NCBI GenBank assembly: GCA_017551425.1
Contig: JAFZLQ010000007.1
Location: 1-64,000, forward strand
From: Bacteroidales bacterium
GTDB taxonomy: Bacteria; Bacteroidota; Bacteroidia; Bacteroidales; UBA932
Length of the DNA: 64,000 nucleotides
Direction of reading: 5' to 3'
Shown here: piece by piece, positions 27,191-34,970 of the stretch
Layout: each line of letters begins with the position of its first letter
Position numbering within the stretch: the first letter of the stretch is position 1
Program-made: the position numbers and the translations under genes
Notes under the pieces: generated by a model
What the model saw: the letters and a program-made list of their open reading frames with translations, nothing else
What the model was told of the DNA's origin: nothing
The model's database searches: none

Positions 27191-28395
27191 ATCATTACCA
27201 GGACGAAGAATCCTATATAACCGAGGGCCTGTTGCAAATAACCGGCCACGAGGCCCGGCAGCATCATGGAGAGCGCCATGAATGCGGTGCAGATGGCATA
27301 ATGCGAGGTCTTGAGAGGGCCCTCCGAGAAATGCATCATGTACAGCATGTAGGCGGAGAATCCGAATCCGTAGCCGAACTGGTCCAGCACCACGCAGCTG
27401 CCCACCACCCAGACGTTCTGCGGCTGGGCCAGACTCATGTAGAGGTAAACTGAGCAAGGGAGGGCGAGGGCGAGGGCCATGGGCCACATGCATTTGCGCA
27501 GTCCCAGGCGGGCTGCAGCCAGGCCTCCGAGTATGCCTCCGGCCAGCAGCGCTATCACCCCGAAGGAGCCATATACCAGACCGTAGGTCTCCGTGCTGAA
27601 TCCAAGGCCCCCCAGCTCGGTGCCATCCTTGAAGAAGGGGAAGAGCATCTTTACGGAAAGGGCCTCAGGGAGCCTGTAGAGCAGCATGAAGGCTATTGCG
27701 AGCCACACTCCCGGCTTGCGGAAGAAGGAGGCGAAGGCCTCGCCGAAGCCTTTGAGTATGCCGGAAGCCGTAGCGTTGCTGCGGTCTTCTGCGGGGCGCG
27801 GGAGTATGAAAAGGTGATAGACGGAGAACAGCGCGAGCAGCCCTGCGCTGAGCAGCATGGTATATGACCAGGCCGCCGGCACGTTGCCGAGCCTGCGCTC
27901 AAGGATGCCGGCCAGCACCACCAGGACTCCGGAGCCGAAGACCATGGCGATGCGGTAGAAGGTACTCCTGATGCCGACGAAGGCCGATTGCCGCCGCTGG
28001 TCCAGGGCCAGCATGTAGAAGCCGTCGGCGGCTATGTCGTGCGTGGCGGATGCGAATGCGGCGACTATGAACAGGATGAGCGTAACGGTGAATGTGGTAA
28101 GGCGTACCGAAAAAGCGACCAGGGCCACTGCGGCCAGCATTACCAGCTGCATCGCCACGATCCACCAGCGTTTTGTCCTGATGAGGTCCACGAACGGACT
28201 CCACAAAGGTTTGACCACCCACGGCAGGCTGATGAGGCTGGTGAGCAGCGCCAGGGTGCCGTTGTCCATGCCGAGGTCTTTGAACATGACGACGGAGATG
28301 GTGTTGACTATGAAGTAAGGAAGGCCCTCAACGAAGTAGAGGGTGGGTATCCACAGCCATGGGTTCCTATTGTGCTTCGACGACTGCTCCTGCAT
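27139..28395 (-). CDS. ampG: AmpG-like MFS muropeptide transporter
   Basis: 418 aa with about 12 membrane helices. It begins NPWLWIPTLYFVEGLPYFIVNTISVVMFKDLGM, the typical AmpG opening, with SLISLPWVVKPLWSPFVD and FASATHDIAADGFYMLAL (the DI-A-DG motif). AmpG imports GlcNAc-anhydroMurNAc peptides; close relatives in Bacteroidetes sit in wall-recycling loci. The 5' end overlaps the upstream SpoIID fusion gene by 29 bp and the 3' end overlaps namZ by 52 bp, implying tight coupling. Confidence 0.88.
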   Translation of the reverse strand: MQEQSSKHNRNPWLWIPTLYFVEGLPYFIVNTISVVMFKDLGMDNGTLALLTSLISLPWVVKPLWSPFVDLIRTKRWWIVAMQLVMLAAVALVAFSVRLTTFTVTLILFIVAAFASATHDIAADGFYMLALDQRRQSAFVGIRSTFYRIAMVFGSGVLVVLAGILERRLGNVPAAWSYTMLLSAGLLALFSVYHLFILPRPAEDRSNATASGILKGFGEAFASFFRKPGVWLAIAFMLLYRLPEALSVKMLFPFFKDGTELGGLGFSTETYGLVYGSFGVIALLAGGILGGLAAARLGLRKCMWPMALALALPCSVYLYMSLAQPQNVWVVGSCVVLDQFGYGFGFSAYMLYMMHFSEGPLKTSHYAICTAFMALSMMLPGLVAGYLQQALGYIGFFVLVMICCIATFFVTFFARRRL

Positions 28396-30469
28396 AGTAG
28401 TGTTGGAGGATTTCTATATAGCTTTTGCCCTCGGAGGCCATTACCGCGGCGCCTATCTGGCACAGGCCGACGCCATGGCCCCAGCCCTTGCCCTTCAATA
28501 TAAAGGTATCGCCCTCAACGCGCACGGTGAAGTTGGAGCTCTTGAGGTGCGAGGTGCTGAGAGCCCTGCGTATGGCGAGTTCCTTGCCTATCACCTGCGA
28601 TTCCTTTGAACCGTTGATCCTGAGGTACTTGATACGACCCGAGGGGCCGCGTTCCACAGGTTCCAGGGACTCTATCGTGCCGAAGTCGGTACCGGTGCGG
28701 CTGAGAATGAGCGAGGACAGCTCCGAACGGGTATAACGCTGCTCCCAGTCGTGGAAGTCGGCGGTCTCCAGGTCGTAGTCGTTGAGGACGGTGGCCAGCA
28801 GCCCGCGGTCATGGCAGTCGCAGTACGGGTCCTCGACGCTCTGCAGGTACGGATAGTCGATGTCTTCCCAGCAGGTGCTGAAGATTTCCGTGCGCCCGCC
28901 GCAGCACTTAGAGTAGCGGGTGTCGCAGAGGCGGCCGTCGTAACGGAGTACGCGGCCCCATGTCTTGTCTATGGCCCGCCGCACGTTCTCCCCCACCGCC
29001 ATGGTCAGGCCCTGGTAGCGCTGGCAATGGTCGTCCGCGCAGACATCGTAGTTCAGATGCGGGATGGAGTCAATCCCGTCGCAGACCTTCCGCCGGTCCT
29101 CCATCCGCGCCAGCGCCCAGCTGCGGGAAATGACGGCGTGCGCCTTGAGCAGCTCCAGGGGAGCGTCGGCACGCATTTCAGACGAAATCACGCTGAGCAG
29201 GTAGTCCTCCAGGCCTATGCGGTTGACGGCCGTCACGCGGTCGCCCTCGGCGATGAACTTGAGGGAGCCGGCGAACTTCTGGTCCAGCCGCCTCTGCCAG
29301 TGGAAATCTATGCCGATGGGGACTTCCCGGATGATGAAAGACGGCTCCGCGAACAGCGTGGAAGGGGTGACGGAGTCGAAATACAGCTCGTCGAAGAGGG
29401 TGCCGTTGTAGTTGATGCGGCCGTCCTCCACGCTTACCCTCTGGGGGCCTGCTCCGTCGGAGATTATTTCGAATTCTATCTGGGGTGCGGAAATGATGCC
29501 TACCTCTATGGTGGGCTGCGTGCGCGTGAGGCGGGAGTCTATCATGGCTTCGTCCTCGGCGCTCACGCTTACCTCCGACAGCATTTCAGTGAGCTGGGGG
29601 ACGGTGGCCTTGTGGAAGTCCTCCTCGCAGGGGGCCACGAAGACGCCGGCCATCTCTGCGGCGCCGGGGCCTATGGTGAGGTGGTCCGGGCCGTCGGTAT
29701 AAAAATGATGGGAACGGAGCTCCGTGCGCAGGACCACCATGGCGCGATACTCGCCCGTGGCCTCCTTGAACCATGCGTAGAGGTTGAACCGGGGTTCCAG
29801 GCCCTTGTCGAGCACGGGGCAGCAGTCCAGGAACTGGTAGAATATCTTGGCCAGCGACTTGGTGGTGGTGGCCTTTATGCAATAGACTCCGCGGGTGAAG
29901 CGGCGGAAGTGGTAAAGGGTGGCGTCCTTGACGCTGGAAAGCGGCTGGACGTGGGTGTCCAGGAAGGCGTCCACGGCCTTCTCCAGGGGGAGCACGCCGC
30001 GCGGAACCGCCTGGAAATGAAGATGGTCCGGAGCCGACGCGCCTGCCATCGGGCCGTTGTAGTAAACCGTGTAGTCGCGGTACATGGCGGCAAAATCGAG
30101 CATGTCCGGCAGGTGGTGCCAGATGGCCTGCGGCACATGCCTGTCCCGTGCGATTACCAGATGCCGCGGGAAAATGGGATACGGATTGACCTGTATGTTG
30201 TAGCGGCGGCCCTTGCGGCCTTCGAACTTCAGGTGGAACTGCTCCGGCGGACGGTGCTCAACGCACAGGAAGCAGGGGCGCTTGCTGAGGGTCTCCTTGT
30301 CTATCTTGGCGGTGCTGGAAGTGATGCGGCAGGGATTGAACTGCAGCTTGGTCTGAAGTCCGCCCACGTTCACGGTGCGCACTTTCATCGACTTGAGTGC
30401 GCGGAAATTGGCGGCGGCAAGCGGCCACACCGAGAGCTGGTCCTGTATGAATTTGCCGATGTTTTCCAT
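28367..30469 (-). CDS. DUF4922 (HIT/GalT-like) and SpoIID/LytB fusion protein
   Basis: 700 aa. The N-terminal half (about 1-310) has FLCVEHRPPEQ, YNIQVNPYPIFPRHLVIA and DHLHFQAVP, a His-x-His-x-Gln triad like that of nucleotide phosphorylases and transferases (DUF4922). The C-terminal half (about 330-700) is a SpoIID/amidase-enhancer domain: GLEDYLLSVISSEMRADAPLELLKAHAVISRSWAL, SKCCGGRTE and GKGWGHGVGLCQIGA. SpoIID enzymes cleave glycan strands lacking stem peptides. No signal peptide is seen, which is odd for a wall enzyme and suggests a cytoplasmic role on imported muropeptides. The gene lies 3 nt after the Nudix gene. Confidence 0.85.
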   Translation of the reverse strand: MENIGKFIQDQLSVWPLAAANFRALKSMKVRTVNVGGLQTKLQFNPCRITSSTAKIDKETLSKRPCFLCVEHRPPEQFHLKFEGRKGRRYNIQVNPYPIFPRHLVIARDRHVPQAIWHHLPDMLDFAAMYRDYTVYYNGPMAGASAPDHLHFQAVPRGVLPLEKAVDAFLDTHVQPLSSVKDATLYHFRRFTRGVYCIKATTTKSLAKIFYQFLDCCPVLDKGLEPRFNLYAWFKEATGEYRAMVVLRTELRSHHFYTDGPDHLTIGPGAAEMAGVFVAPCEEDFHKATVPQLTEMLSEVSVSAEDEAMIDSRLTRTQPTIEVGIISAPQIEFEIISDGAGPQRVSVEDGRINYNGTLFDELYFDSVTPSTLFAEPSFIIREVPIGIDFHWQRRLDQKFAGSLKFIAEGDRVTAVNRIGLEDYLLSVISSEMRADAPLELLKAHAVISRSWALARMEDRRKVCDGIDSIPHLNYDVCADDHCQRYQGLTMAVGENVRRAIDKTWGRVLRYDGRLCDTRYSKCCGGRTEIFSTCWEDIDYPYLQSVEDPYCDCHDRGLLATVLNDYDLETADFHDWEQRYTRSELSSLILSRTGTDFGTIESLEPVERGPSGRIKYLRINGSKESQVIGKELAIRRALSTSHLKSSNFTVRVEGDTFILKGKGWGHGVGLCQIGAAVMASEGKSYIEILQHYYAGAVVEAQ

Positions 30470-30472
30470 TTG

Positions 30473-31033
30473 CTATAGGAGTGCCAGAAGTTTGTCTTTG
30501 AGCGAGCCGAATTCGTTCTCGAAGGTAGGGGTGAGGATACCCGTGCCGTATGCGGATTCTATCTCCGGGAGCTCCCACCAGCGTCCGTCGATCACCTCGA
30601 TGCCGTCGGGGCTGATGTCGAAGTGGCCGACCGTCGCAAATACGTGTACGAGTTCCTTCTGGTCCGGCACGGTGCGCACATAGCTTTCTATGGGGATGGG
30701 ATAGAAGTCGGTGAGACGGAGCTCCTCCGCGGCCTCACGGTAGAGGGCCTCGAGGAGGAATTCGCCGTAGGATACATGTCCTGCGACGGCGGTGTCCCAG
30801 CAAAGCGGATAGCGGTGCTTGAGGGCGCTGCGGCGCTGGAGATAGAAACGGCCGAAGCGGTCCAGTATGTGAAGATGCACCACCGGATGAAGCAGCATGC
30901 TGCCGGCATGGCACCACGCGCGGGGTGCGCGGGCGATGACCTGGCCGCTGGGCTCGACTATGGGGAGCATCTCGTTGCTGCCCCTCGCCCCAGGCGCCAG
31001 CGGTGCGACGTCAACGGGGTAGATCAGTTCCAT
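30473..31033 (-). CDS. Nudix hydrolase
   Basis: 186 aa. The Nudix box is GHVSYGEFLLEALYREAAEELRL (30 residues after HILDRFGRFYLQRRS), with the metal-binding REAAEE core; the final Gly of the consensus is replaced. The overall layout resembles the isopentenyl-diphosphate isomerase-like or NDP-sugar Nudix subgroup. The substrate is not evident. It overlaps the upstream HU-CCDC81 gene by 23 bp. Confidence 0.88.
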   Translation of the reverse strand: MELIYPVDVAPLAPGARGSNEMLPIVEPSGQVIARAPRAWCHAGSMLLHPVVHLHILDRFGRFYLQRRSALKHRYPLCWDTAVAGHVSYGEFLLEALYREAAEELRLTDFYPIPIESYVRTVPDQKELVHVFATVGHFDISPDGIEVIDGRWWELPEIESAYGTGILTPTFENEFGSLKDKLLALL

Positions 31034-31742
31034 CTTCCGGGGTATTTATGATGGCAAGTTGCTCGGGGGTGTACAGCAGTCTGTCTGTGAACGACGGTGC
31101 CAGGCGCGACAGGGCCGTGAAGCCGCCCAGTACCAGCGCCACCGCCGCCACGGACGCCAGCGCCCAGATAACGGCCTTGTTGCGAGGGCGTTTGGAGATT
31201 TCTCCACTTCGCTGTGCTTCGGTCGAAATGACAGTTGACTGTTCGGCTTCGGCTGCCGGCGGCACACACTGCGTAGTGGAACCTGCATCCGAAGCCTCGA
31301 CGATCTCCGGGAGGGCGGCGGCGTGGGTCTTGAGGGAAACGCTGGCAAGGCCGCAGGCGTCGGGCGTTATGTCCAGGTCCGGGGCGGGAACGAAGAAGAC
31401 GTGCCCCTCGCGTGTGGAACGCAGACGTCCGAGGCCGGGAAGCTCCACGCTGCGGGACTCCCCCAGTTCCCTGGAAAGGCCCTCGGCGAAGCCAGCGATG
31501 ATGCCTTCCGCCACCTGCACGCCAATTCCGTTGCTGCCGGCATAAAGGCCGGCCAGGAGGCCGTCGGAACTCTCCTTTGCGGAAAAGCCCAGGCGGCGGT
31601 ATGGAGGATTGATGGTATAGCCCCTGTCCGAGAAGGATGCGGGCATGTTCTCGGCGCAGAAAGTGCCGAGACCGGGGAGGCTCAGGGAGTCGTGGTCGAG
31701 CATGAGCTCCGTGATCATCCTGGATAATAATGCCACATCCAT
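31011..31742 (-). CDS. HU-CCDC81-like membrane protein, disrupted linker by repeat
   Basis: 243 aa. Two HU-like (CCDC81-type) halves occupy about 1-60 (ITELMLDHDSLSLPGLGTF) and 65-125 (VAEGIIAGFAEGLSRELGES, VELPGLGRLR). After a linker there is one membrane helix near 188-207 (VIWALASVAAVALVLGGFTA) and a short tail. Relatives in Bacteroidetes usually end in a SPOR domain; none is present here. The linker residues STVISTEAQRSGEIS are encoded by a dispersed repeat. It is the first gene of the cell-wall operon, divergent from tRNA-Asn. Relatives are thought to act at the envelope and bind peptidoglycan through SPOR; the role here is open. Confidence 0.75.
   Translation of the reverse strand: MDVALLSRMITELMLDHDSLSLPGLGTFCAENMPASFSDRGYTINPPYRRLGFSAKESSDGLLAGLYAGSNGIGVQVAEGIIAGFAEGLSRELGESRSVELPGLGRLRSTREGHVFFVPAPDLDITPDACGLASVSLKTHAAALPEIVEASDAGSTTQCVPPAAEAEQSTVISTEAQRSGEISKRPRNKAVIWALASVAAVALVLGGFTALSRLAPSFTDRLLYTPEQLAIINTPEDGTDLPR
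31195..31234 (-). repeat. Dispersed VISTEAQ-type repeat, copy 2
   Basis: On the minus strand it reads CTGTCATTTCGACCGAAG...GAGAAATCTC, 40 bp, aligned with 20641-20682. It is translated in frame as TVISTEAQRSGEIS in the linker of the HU-CCDC81-like protein. The phrase recurs in predicted proteins of Bacteroidetes because of this repeat. Confidence 0.85.
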
Positions 31743-31776
31743 AACAACGCAAATCTACAAAAAAAAGCTGAAAAAA

Positions 31777-31807
31777 TTTGCAATTCACAAAAATCGCAGT
31801 AACTTTG
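31777..31807 (+). promoter_or_regulatory. Promoter of tRNA-Asn
   Basis: TTTG (31777-31780), 19 nt, TAACTTTG (31800-31807): an exact match to the Bacteroidetes TTTG/TAnnTTTG promoter. The start of transcription would be near 31814, about 24 nt before the tRNA. Confidence 0.85.
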
Positions 31808-31837
31808 CAGTCCCTATCAGAAATGAAGGGAAAATAT

Positions 31838-31911
31838 TCCTCCTTAGCTCAGTTGGTTAGAGCACCTGACTGTTAATCAGGGGGTCCTGGGTTCAAGTCC
31901 CCGAGGGGGAG
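31838..31911 (+). tRNA. tRNA-Asn (GTT)
   Basis: 74 nt, ending at discriminator G; CCA is not encoded. Acceptor TCCTCCT pairs with AGGGGGA, D arm GCTC/GAGC, anticodon arm CCTGA-CTGTTAA-TCAGG with anticodon GTT, T loop TTCAAGT. The T stem CTGGG/CCCCG has one U-C mismatch, which is unusual but the rest is normal. Confidence 0.97.
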
Positions 31912-31914
31912 CAG

Positions 31915-31956
31915 AAGCGGATAAACAATCGGAAACGACGGTTTGTCCGCTTTTTT
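31915..31956 (+). terminator. Intrinsic terminator of tRNA-Asn
   Basis: Stem 31915-31926 with 31941-31952 (12 bp including one G-U pair) and a run of Ts to 31956. It begins 3 nt after the mature tRNA end. Confidence 0.88.
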
Positions 31957-31970
31957 GTAAGAGTATTTAC

Positions 31971-32450
31971 ATGAGATTCCTGGTTGCCATAATCGCTGCG
32001 CTGCTTGCGGTCCAGATGCCGCAGGACGATAACTACATCGTCATAGACAAACAGCACTTCACCCTCACGCTCACCGCGCCGGACGGGACCGCAATAAAGA
32101 CTTACGGCATAGCCTGCGGCAAGAACTACGGCAACAAGACACGCACCGGAGACCACAGGACCCCGGAAGGGACGTTCAGGATAAACGAGCTGCTCAATTC
32201 ACGCGGGATACCGCATGATTTCAATGACGGCAAAGGGCAGGTAAAGAACGCCTACGGCCCCTGGTTCCTGCGGCTCGACGTCCCCGGCAGGCGCGACATC
32301 GGCATCCACGGCACCCACCTGCCGGAATCCATAGGCACACGCTGCACCGAGGGCTGCATCCGGCTCCGCAACGAAGACATCACAGACCTCAAATCCCGCG
32401 TGCACGTAGGCACCGTTGTAATAATCTTACCCGACGAGCTCGCAGAGTAG
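31971..32450 (+). CDS. L,D-transpeptidase (YkuD family)
   Basis: 159 aa. The N-terminal hydrophobic segment MRFLVAIIAALLAVQ is probably a signal. The YkuD catalytic motif is IGIHGTHLPESIGTRCTEGCIRL, with His, Ser/Gly and the nucleophile Cys129. TPEGTF upstream is also family-typical. It should cross-link or modify peptidoglycan, or attach proteins to it. It is convergent with miaB, and the last 24 bp overlap on opposite strands. Confidence 0.93.
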   Translation: MRFLVAIIAALLAVQMPQDDNYIVIDKQHFTLTLTAPDGTAIKTYGIACGKNYGNKTRTGDHRTPEGTFRINELLNSRGIPHDFNDGKGQVKNAYGPWFLRLDVPGRRDIGIHGTHLPESIGTRCTEGCIRLRNEDITDLKSRVHVGTVVIILPDELAE

Positions 32451-33731
32451 CGTAGCCTGGGTACAGTCGAGCACGCGCACGTTCACAAGGTCGCCTGCGC
32501 GGTGCACGGAATCCGTCCACACGCACATTTTGTTGGAACCGGCACGGCCGCAGAGCTGCGACGGGTCGCGCTTGGAAGGCCCCTCGACAAGCACTTCCAG
32601 GACCTTTCCCACATCGCGCCTGTTGCTTTCCAGCGACAGCCTGTTCTGCACGGCGATTATCTCCTCCAGGCGGCGCGTCTTCACGTCCAGGGGCACGTCA
32701 TCGGGGTATTTGCGGGCGGCGAGGGTGCCTGGGCGCTCGGAATAATAGAACATGAAAGCGGCGTCGAACCCAACCTCCTCGAACAGCGACAGGGTCTGCC
32801 TGTGGTCCTCTTCTGTCTCCGAGCAGAAGCCGGCGATGACATCGGTGGAAATTGCACAGTCTGGCATGTACCTGCGGATGGCGGCTACGCGCTGCAGGTA
32901 CCACTCGCGGGTGTAGCGGCGGCGCATCTTCTCCAGGATGCGGTCCGAGCCGGACTGCACCGGCAGGTGGATATGGTGGCAGATGTTGGCGTGGGACGCC
33001 ATGGTCTGCAGCACTTCGTCGGAGATGTCCTGCGGATTGGAAGTGGAGAAACGTATGCGCATGCCGGGACAGGCCTCCGCCACGAGAGCCAGCAGGCCGG
33101 CGAAGTTGCACCCTTCATATATATAGGAATCGACGTTCTGCCCCAGGAGGGTGACCTCCCTGTAGCCCTTCTGCGCGCACTCGCAGGCCTCGCGGACTAT
33201 GGAACGGGAGTCGCGGCTGCGCTCGGCGCCGCGGGTGTAAGGAACTACGCAATAGGAACATACGTTGTTGCACCCGCGCATGATGGAGATGAATGCGGAT
33301 ACGCCGTTGCGGTCTGTACGCACAGGGACGATGTCGGCGTAGGTCTCCTGGCGGGAGAGCTCGACGTTTATCTGCGGGGCTCCGGGAATGGCGTTCTGGA
33401 GCATCAGCGGCAGGGACCTGTATGCGTCAGGGCCGGCAACTATATCGACCTTTCCGGACTTGAGGAGTTCCTCTTTGAGGCGTTCCGCCATGCAGCCGAG
33501 TACTCCTACGAGTACGCCGGGGCGCTGCCTGCGCTGCTGGTTGAACTGCTCCAGGCGGCCGTGGATGCGTTGCTCGGCGTTGTCGCGGACGGAGCAGGTA
33601 TTCACGAGGATGACGTCGGCCTCCCCTATCTCTTCCGTCCTTTCGTAACCGTGACGGCCGAGTATCGAGAACACGACCTCGGTGTCAGCCACATTCATCT
33701 GGCAGCCGTACGTTTCTATATAGAGTTTCAT
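32427..33731 (-). CDS. miaB: tRNA-2-methylthio-N6-dimethylallyladenosine synthase
   Basis: 434 aa. It adds methylthio to i6A37 of tRNAs using two Fe-S clusters and SAM. The N-terminal domain starts MKLYIETYGCQMN with Cys at YGCQMN, NTCSVRDNA and LGCMAE. The radical-SAM motif is RGCNNVCSYCVVPYTRG (CxxxCxxC). A C-terminal TRAM domain starts near 370. The start at 33731 is chosen because the conserved sequence begins there; a TTG-started frame reaches into the left arm of a repeat element (33746-33771). Confidence 0.96.
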   Translation of the reverse strand: MKLYIETYGCQMNVADTEVVFSILGRHGYERTEEIGEADVILVNTCSVRDNAEQRIHGRLEQFNQQRRQRPGVLVGVLGCMAERLKEELLKSGKVDIVAGPDAYRSLPLMLQNAIPGAPQINVELSRQETYADIVPVRTDRNGVSAFISIMRGCNNVCSYCVVPYTRGAERSRDSRSIVREACECAQKGYREVTLLGQNVDSYIYEGCNFAGLLALVAEACPGMRIRFSTSNPQDISDEVLQTMASHANICHHIHLPVQSGSDRILEKMRRRYTREWYLQRVAAIRRYMPDCAISTDVIAGFCSETEEDHRQTLSLFEEVGFDAAFMFYYSERPGTLAARKYPDDVPLDVKTRRLEEIIAVQNRLSLESNRRDVGKVLEVLVEGPSKRDPSQLCGRAGSNKMCVWTDSVHRAGDLVNVRVLDCTQATLLCELVG

Positions 33732-33745
33732 ATCATCTTTTGTTT

Positions 33746-33869
33746 GCAACAAGCAGCTGCTGTCTGAAGACTACGGCCTTCGGCCTATCCCTCCCGAAAC
33801 AAGTTTCGGGCCCCTCCCACTCACGGCTGCGTGGGCGCAGACGGTCTTCAGACAGCAGCTGCTTGTTGC
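33746..33869. repeat. Structured multi-hairpin repeat element, copy 2 (intergenic)
   Basis: Perfect 26 bp inverted arms (33746-33771 and 33844-33869) enclose a 72 nt core. The core holds a hairpin GGCCTTCGGCC, TCCCTCCC, a hairpin CCCGAAAC-AA-GTTTCGGG, the motif GGGCCCCTCCCACTCACG and a hairpin CTGCG-TGGG-CGCAG. It is homologous to 20498-20614. It fills the space between the M23/LysM stop and the miaB start. Confidence 0.92.
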
Positions 33870-33875
33870 CATCAA

Positions 33876-34970
33876 CTATTTGACTCGAATCTTTCTGCCA
33901 AGGCTAAGTATGGTAGTGGGTTTGAGTCCGGGGTTGAGGCTGCAGATCTTTGAGACGCTGGTACCGTATTTGACGGCGAGGCCGCTGAGGGTGTCTCCGC
34001 TCTTGATGGTATGGTACTTCATGGCGGCGCGCTCCCTGGCTATGCGCTCTTCCTCGGCGCGTATCTGCTCGTCTGTCATGTAGATTTCCTCCTCCTCGTC
34101 TATGGACTCGGGGACGTATTTGCTGTAGGCGGAGAGGTAGCTGCGCTTGAGCACGAAGACGTTTTTGCGGAGCTTGCCGCCCGCGAAATCGATTATCCAC
34201 TCAGGATCGAAGGCGTAGCCGTTGTAGCGTGCCTCGAAGTGGAGGTGCGGGCCGGAGGATCGGCCTGTGGAGCCGCCGAGGCCCAGCAGGTCTCCTGAGT
34301 GAACCCATTGCCCTGGAGTGACATCTATCTTGGAAAGGTGCCCGTAGAAGGTCTCCAGGCCGTTTTCGTGGCGCACGATGACGAGGTTGCCGTAGCCCTT
34401 GTGGCGCTCGGCGAGACGTACGCGCCCGTCGAAGGCGCAATAGACGGGAGTGCCGGTGGGATAAGGCACGTCGCAGCCCTGGTGACGGCGGCCGTGGCGA
34501 AGGCCGAAGCGCGAGAACACCTTGCCCTGGTGCGGGCAGACGAAGCGGCTGACGGAATCAACCAGAGGCAGCGTGACGCGGTAAGGAAGGCTGTCCAGCC
34601 TGTCCCGGAAGGGGTTGACGTTGTGGGTACTCCAGTTCCTGGTGAAGAGGTCGTCACCCTCGAGCGCGGCCACGTTCTTGACGACCTTCCAGGTGTTGTC
34701 GTCGTACAGGACCACCAGGAAGCGGGCGTCGCCTACGTCCAGCGTGTCGATGGGCGCGCCGTCGCCCTTGACGAACATGCTGATGCGGGTGGCTATGTCC
34801 GCAGGGCGGGTGAGGGTGTCGGCGACGGCTTCAGCCTCGGCCTCGGCAGACTCCGCCCAGGTTTCCGGCTCCACTCCCCCGGTGTCGGGGATATCGGGAC
34901 CGTCCTGGATCTGGGCGGAAGCCGCAAGGCATGCGAAAAGCAGCAGGACCGATGTAAAAAGACGTTTCAT
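33876..34970 (-). CDS. M23 family metallopeptidase with C-terminal LysM
   Basis: 364 aa. Signal peptide MKRLFTSVLLLFACLAASA, an Asp/Glu-rich linker, then an M23 (lysostaphin-type) domain at about 155-275: GLRHGRRHQGCDVPYPTGTPVY (HxxxD zinc ligands), FYGHLSKIDVTPGQWV and GPHLHFEARYNG. A short coiled segment (EEERIARERAAMK) leads to a LysM domain (about 317-364, HTIKSGDTLSGLAVKYGTSVSKIC). It should cleave peptide cross-links in peptidoglycan while bound by LysM, or serve as an EnvC/NlpD-like activator. The zinc ligands are present, so catalysis is likely. Confidence 0.93.
   Translation of the reverse strand: MKRLFTSVLLLFACLAASAQIQDGPDIPDTGGVEPETWAESAEAEAEAVADTLTRPADIATRISMFVKGDGAPIDTLDVGDARFLVVLYDDNTWKVVKNVAALEGDDLFTRNWSTHNVNPFRDRLDSLPYRVTLPLVDSVSRFVCPHQGKVFSRFGLRHGRRHQGCDVPYPTGTPVYCAFDGRVRLAERHKGYGNLVIVRHENGLETFYGHLSKIDVTPGQWVHSGDLLGLGGSTGRSSGPHLHFEARYNGYAFDPEWIIDFAGGKLRKNVFVLKRSYLSAYSKYVPESIDEEEEIYMTDEQIRAEEERIARERAAMKYHTIKSGDTLSGLAVKYGTSVSKICSLNPGLKPTTILSLGRKIRVK

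Noticed and set aside
25940..27493. Start of the NamZ-like gene at 27493
   Set aside because: The extra 101 residues are antisense-free but lie in another frame of the transporter gene, lack any family match and hide the signal peptide that begins at 27190.
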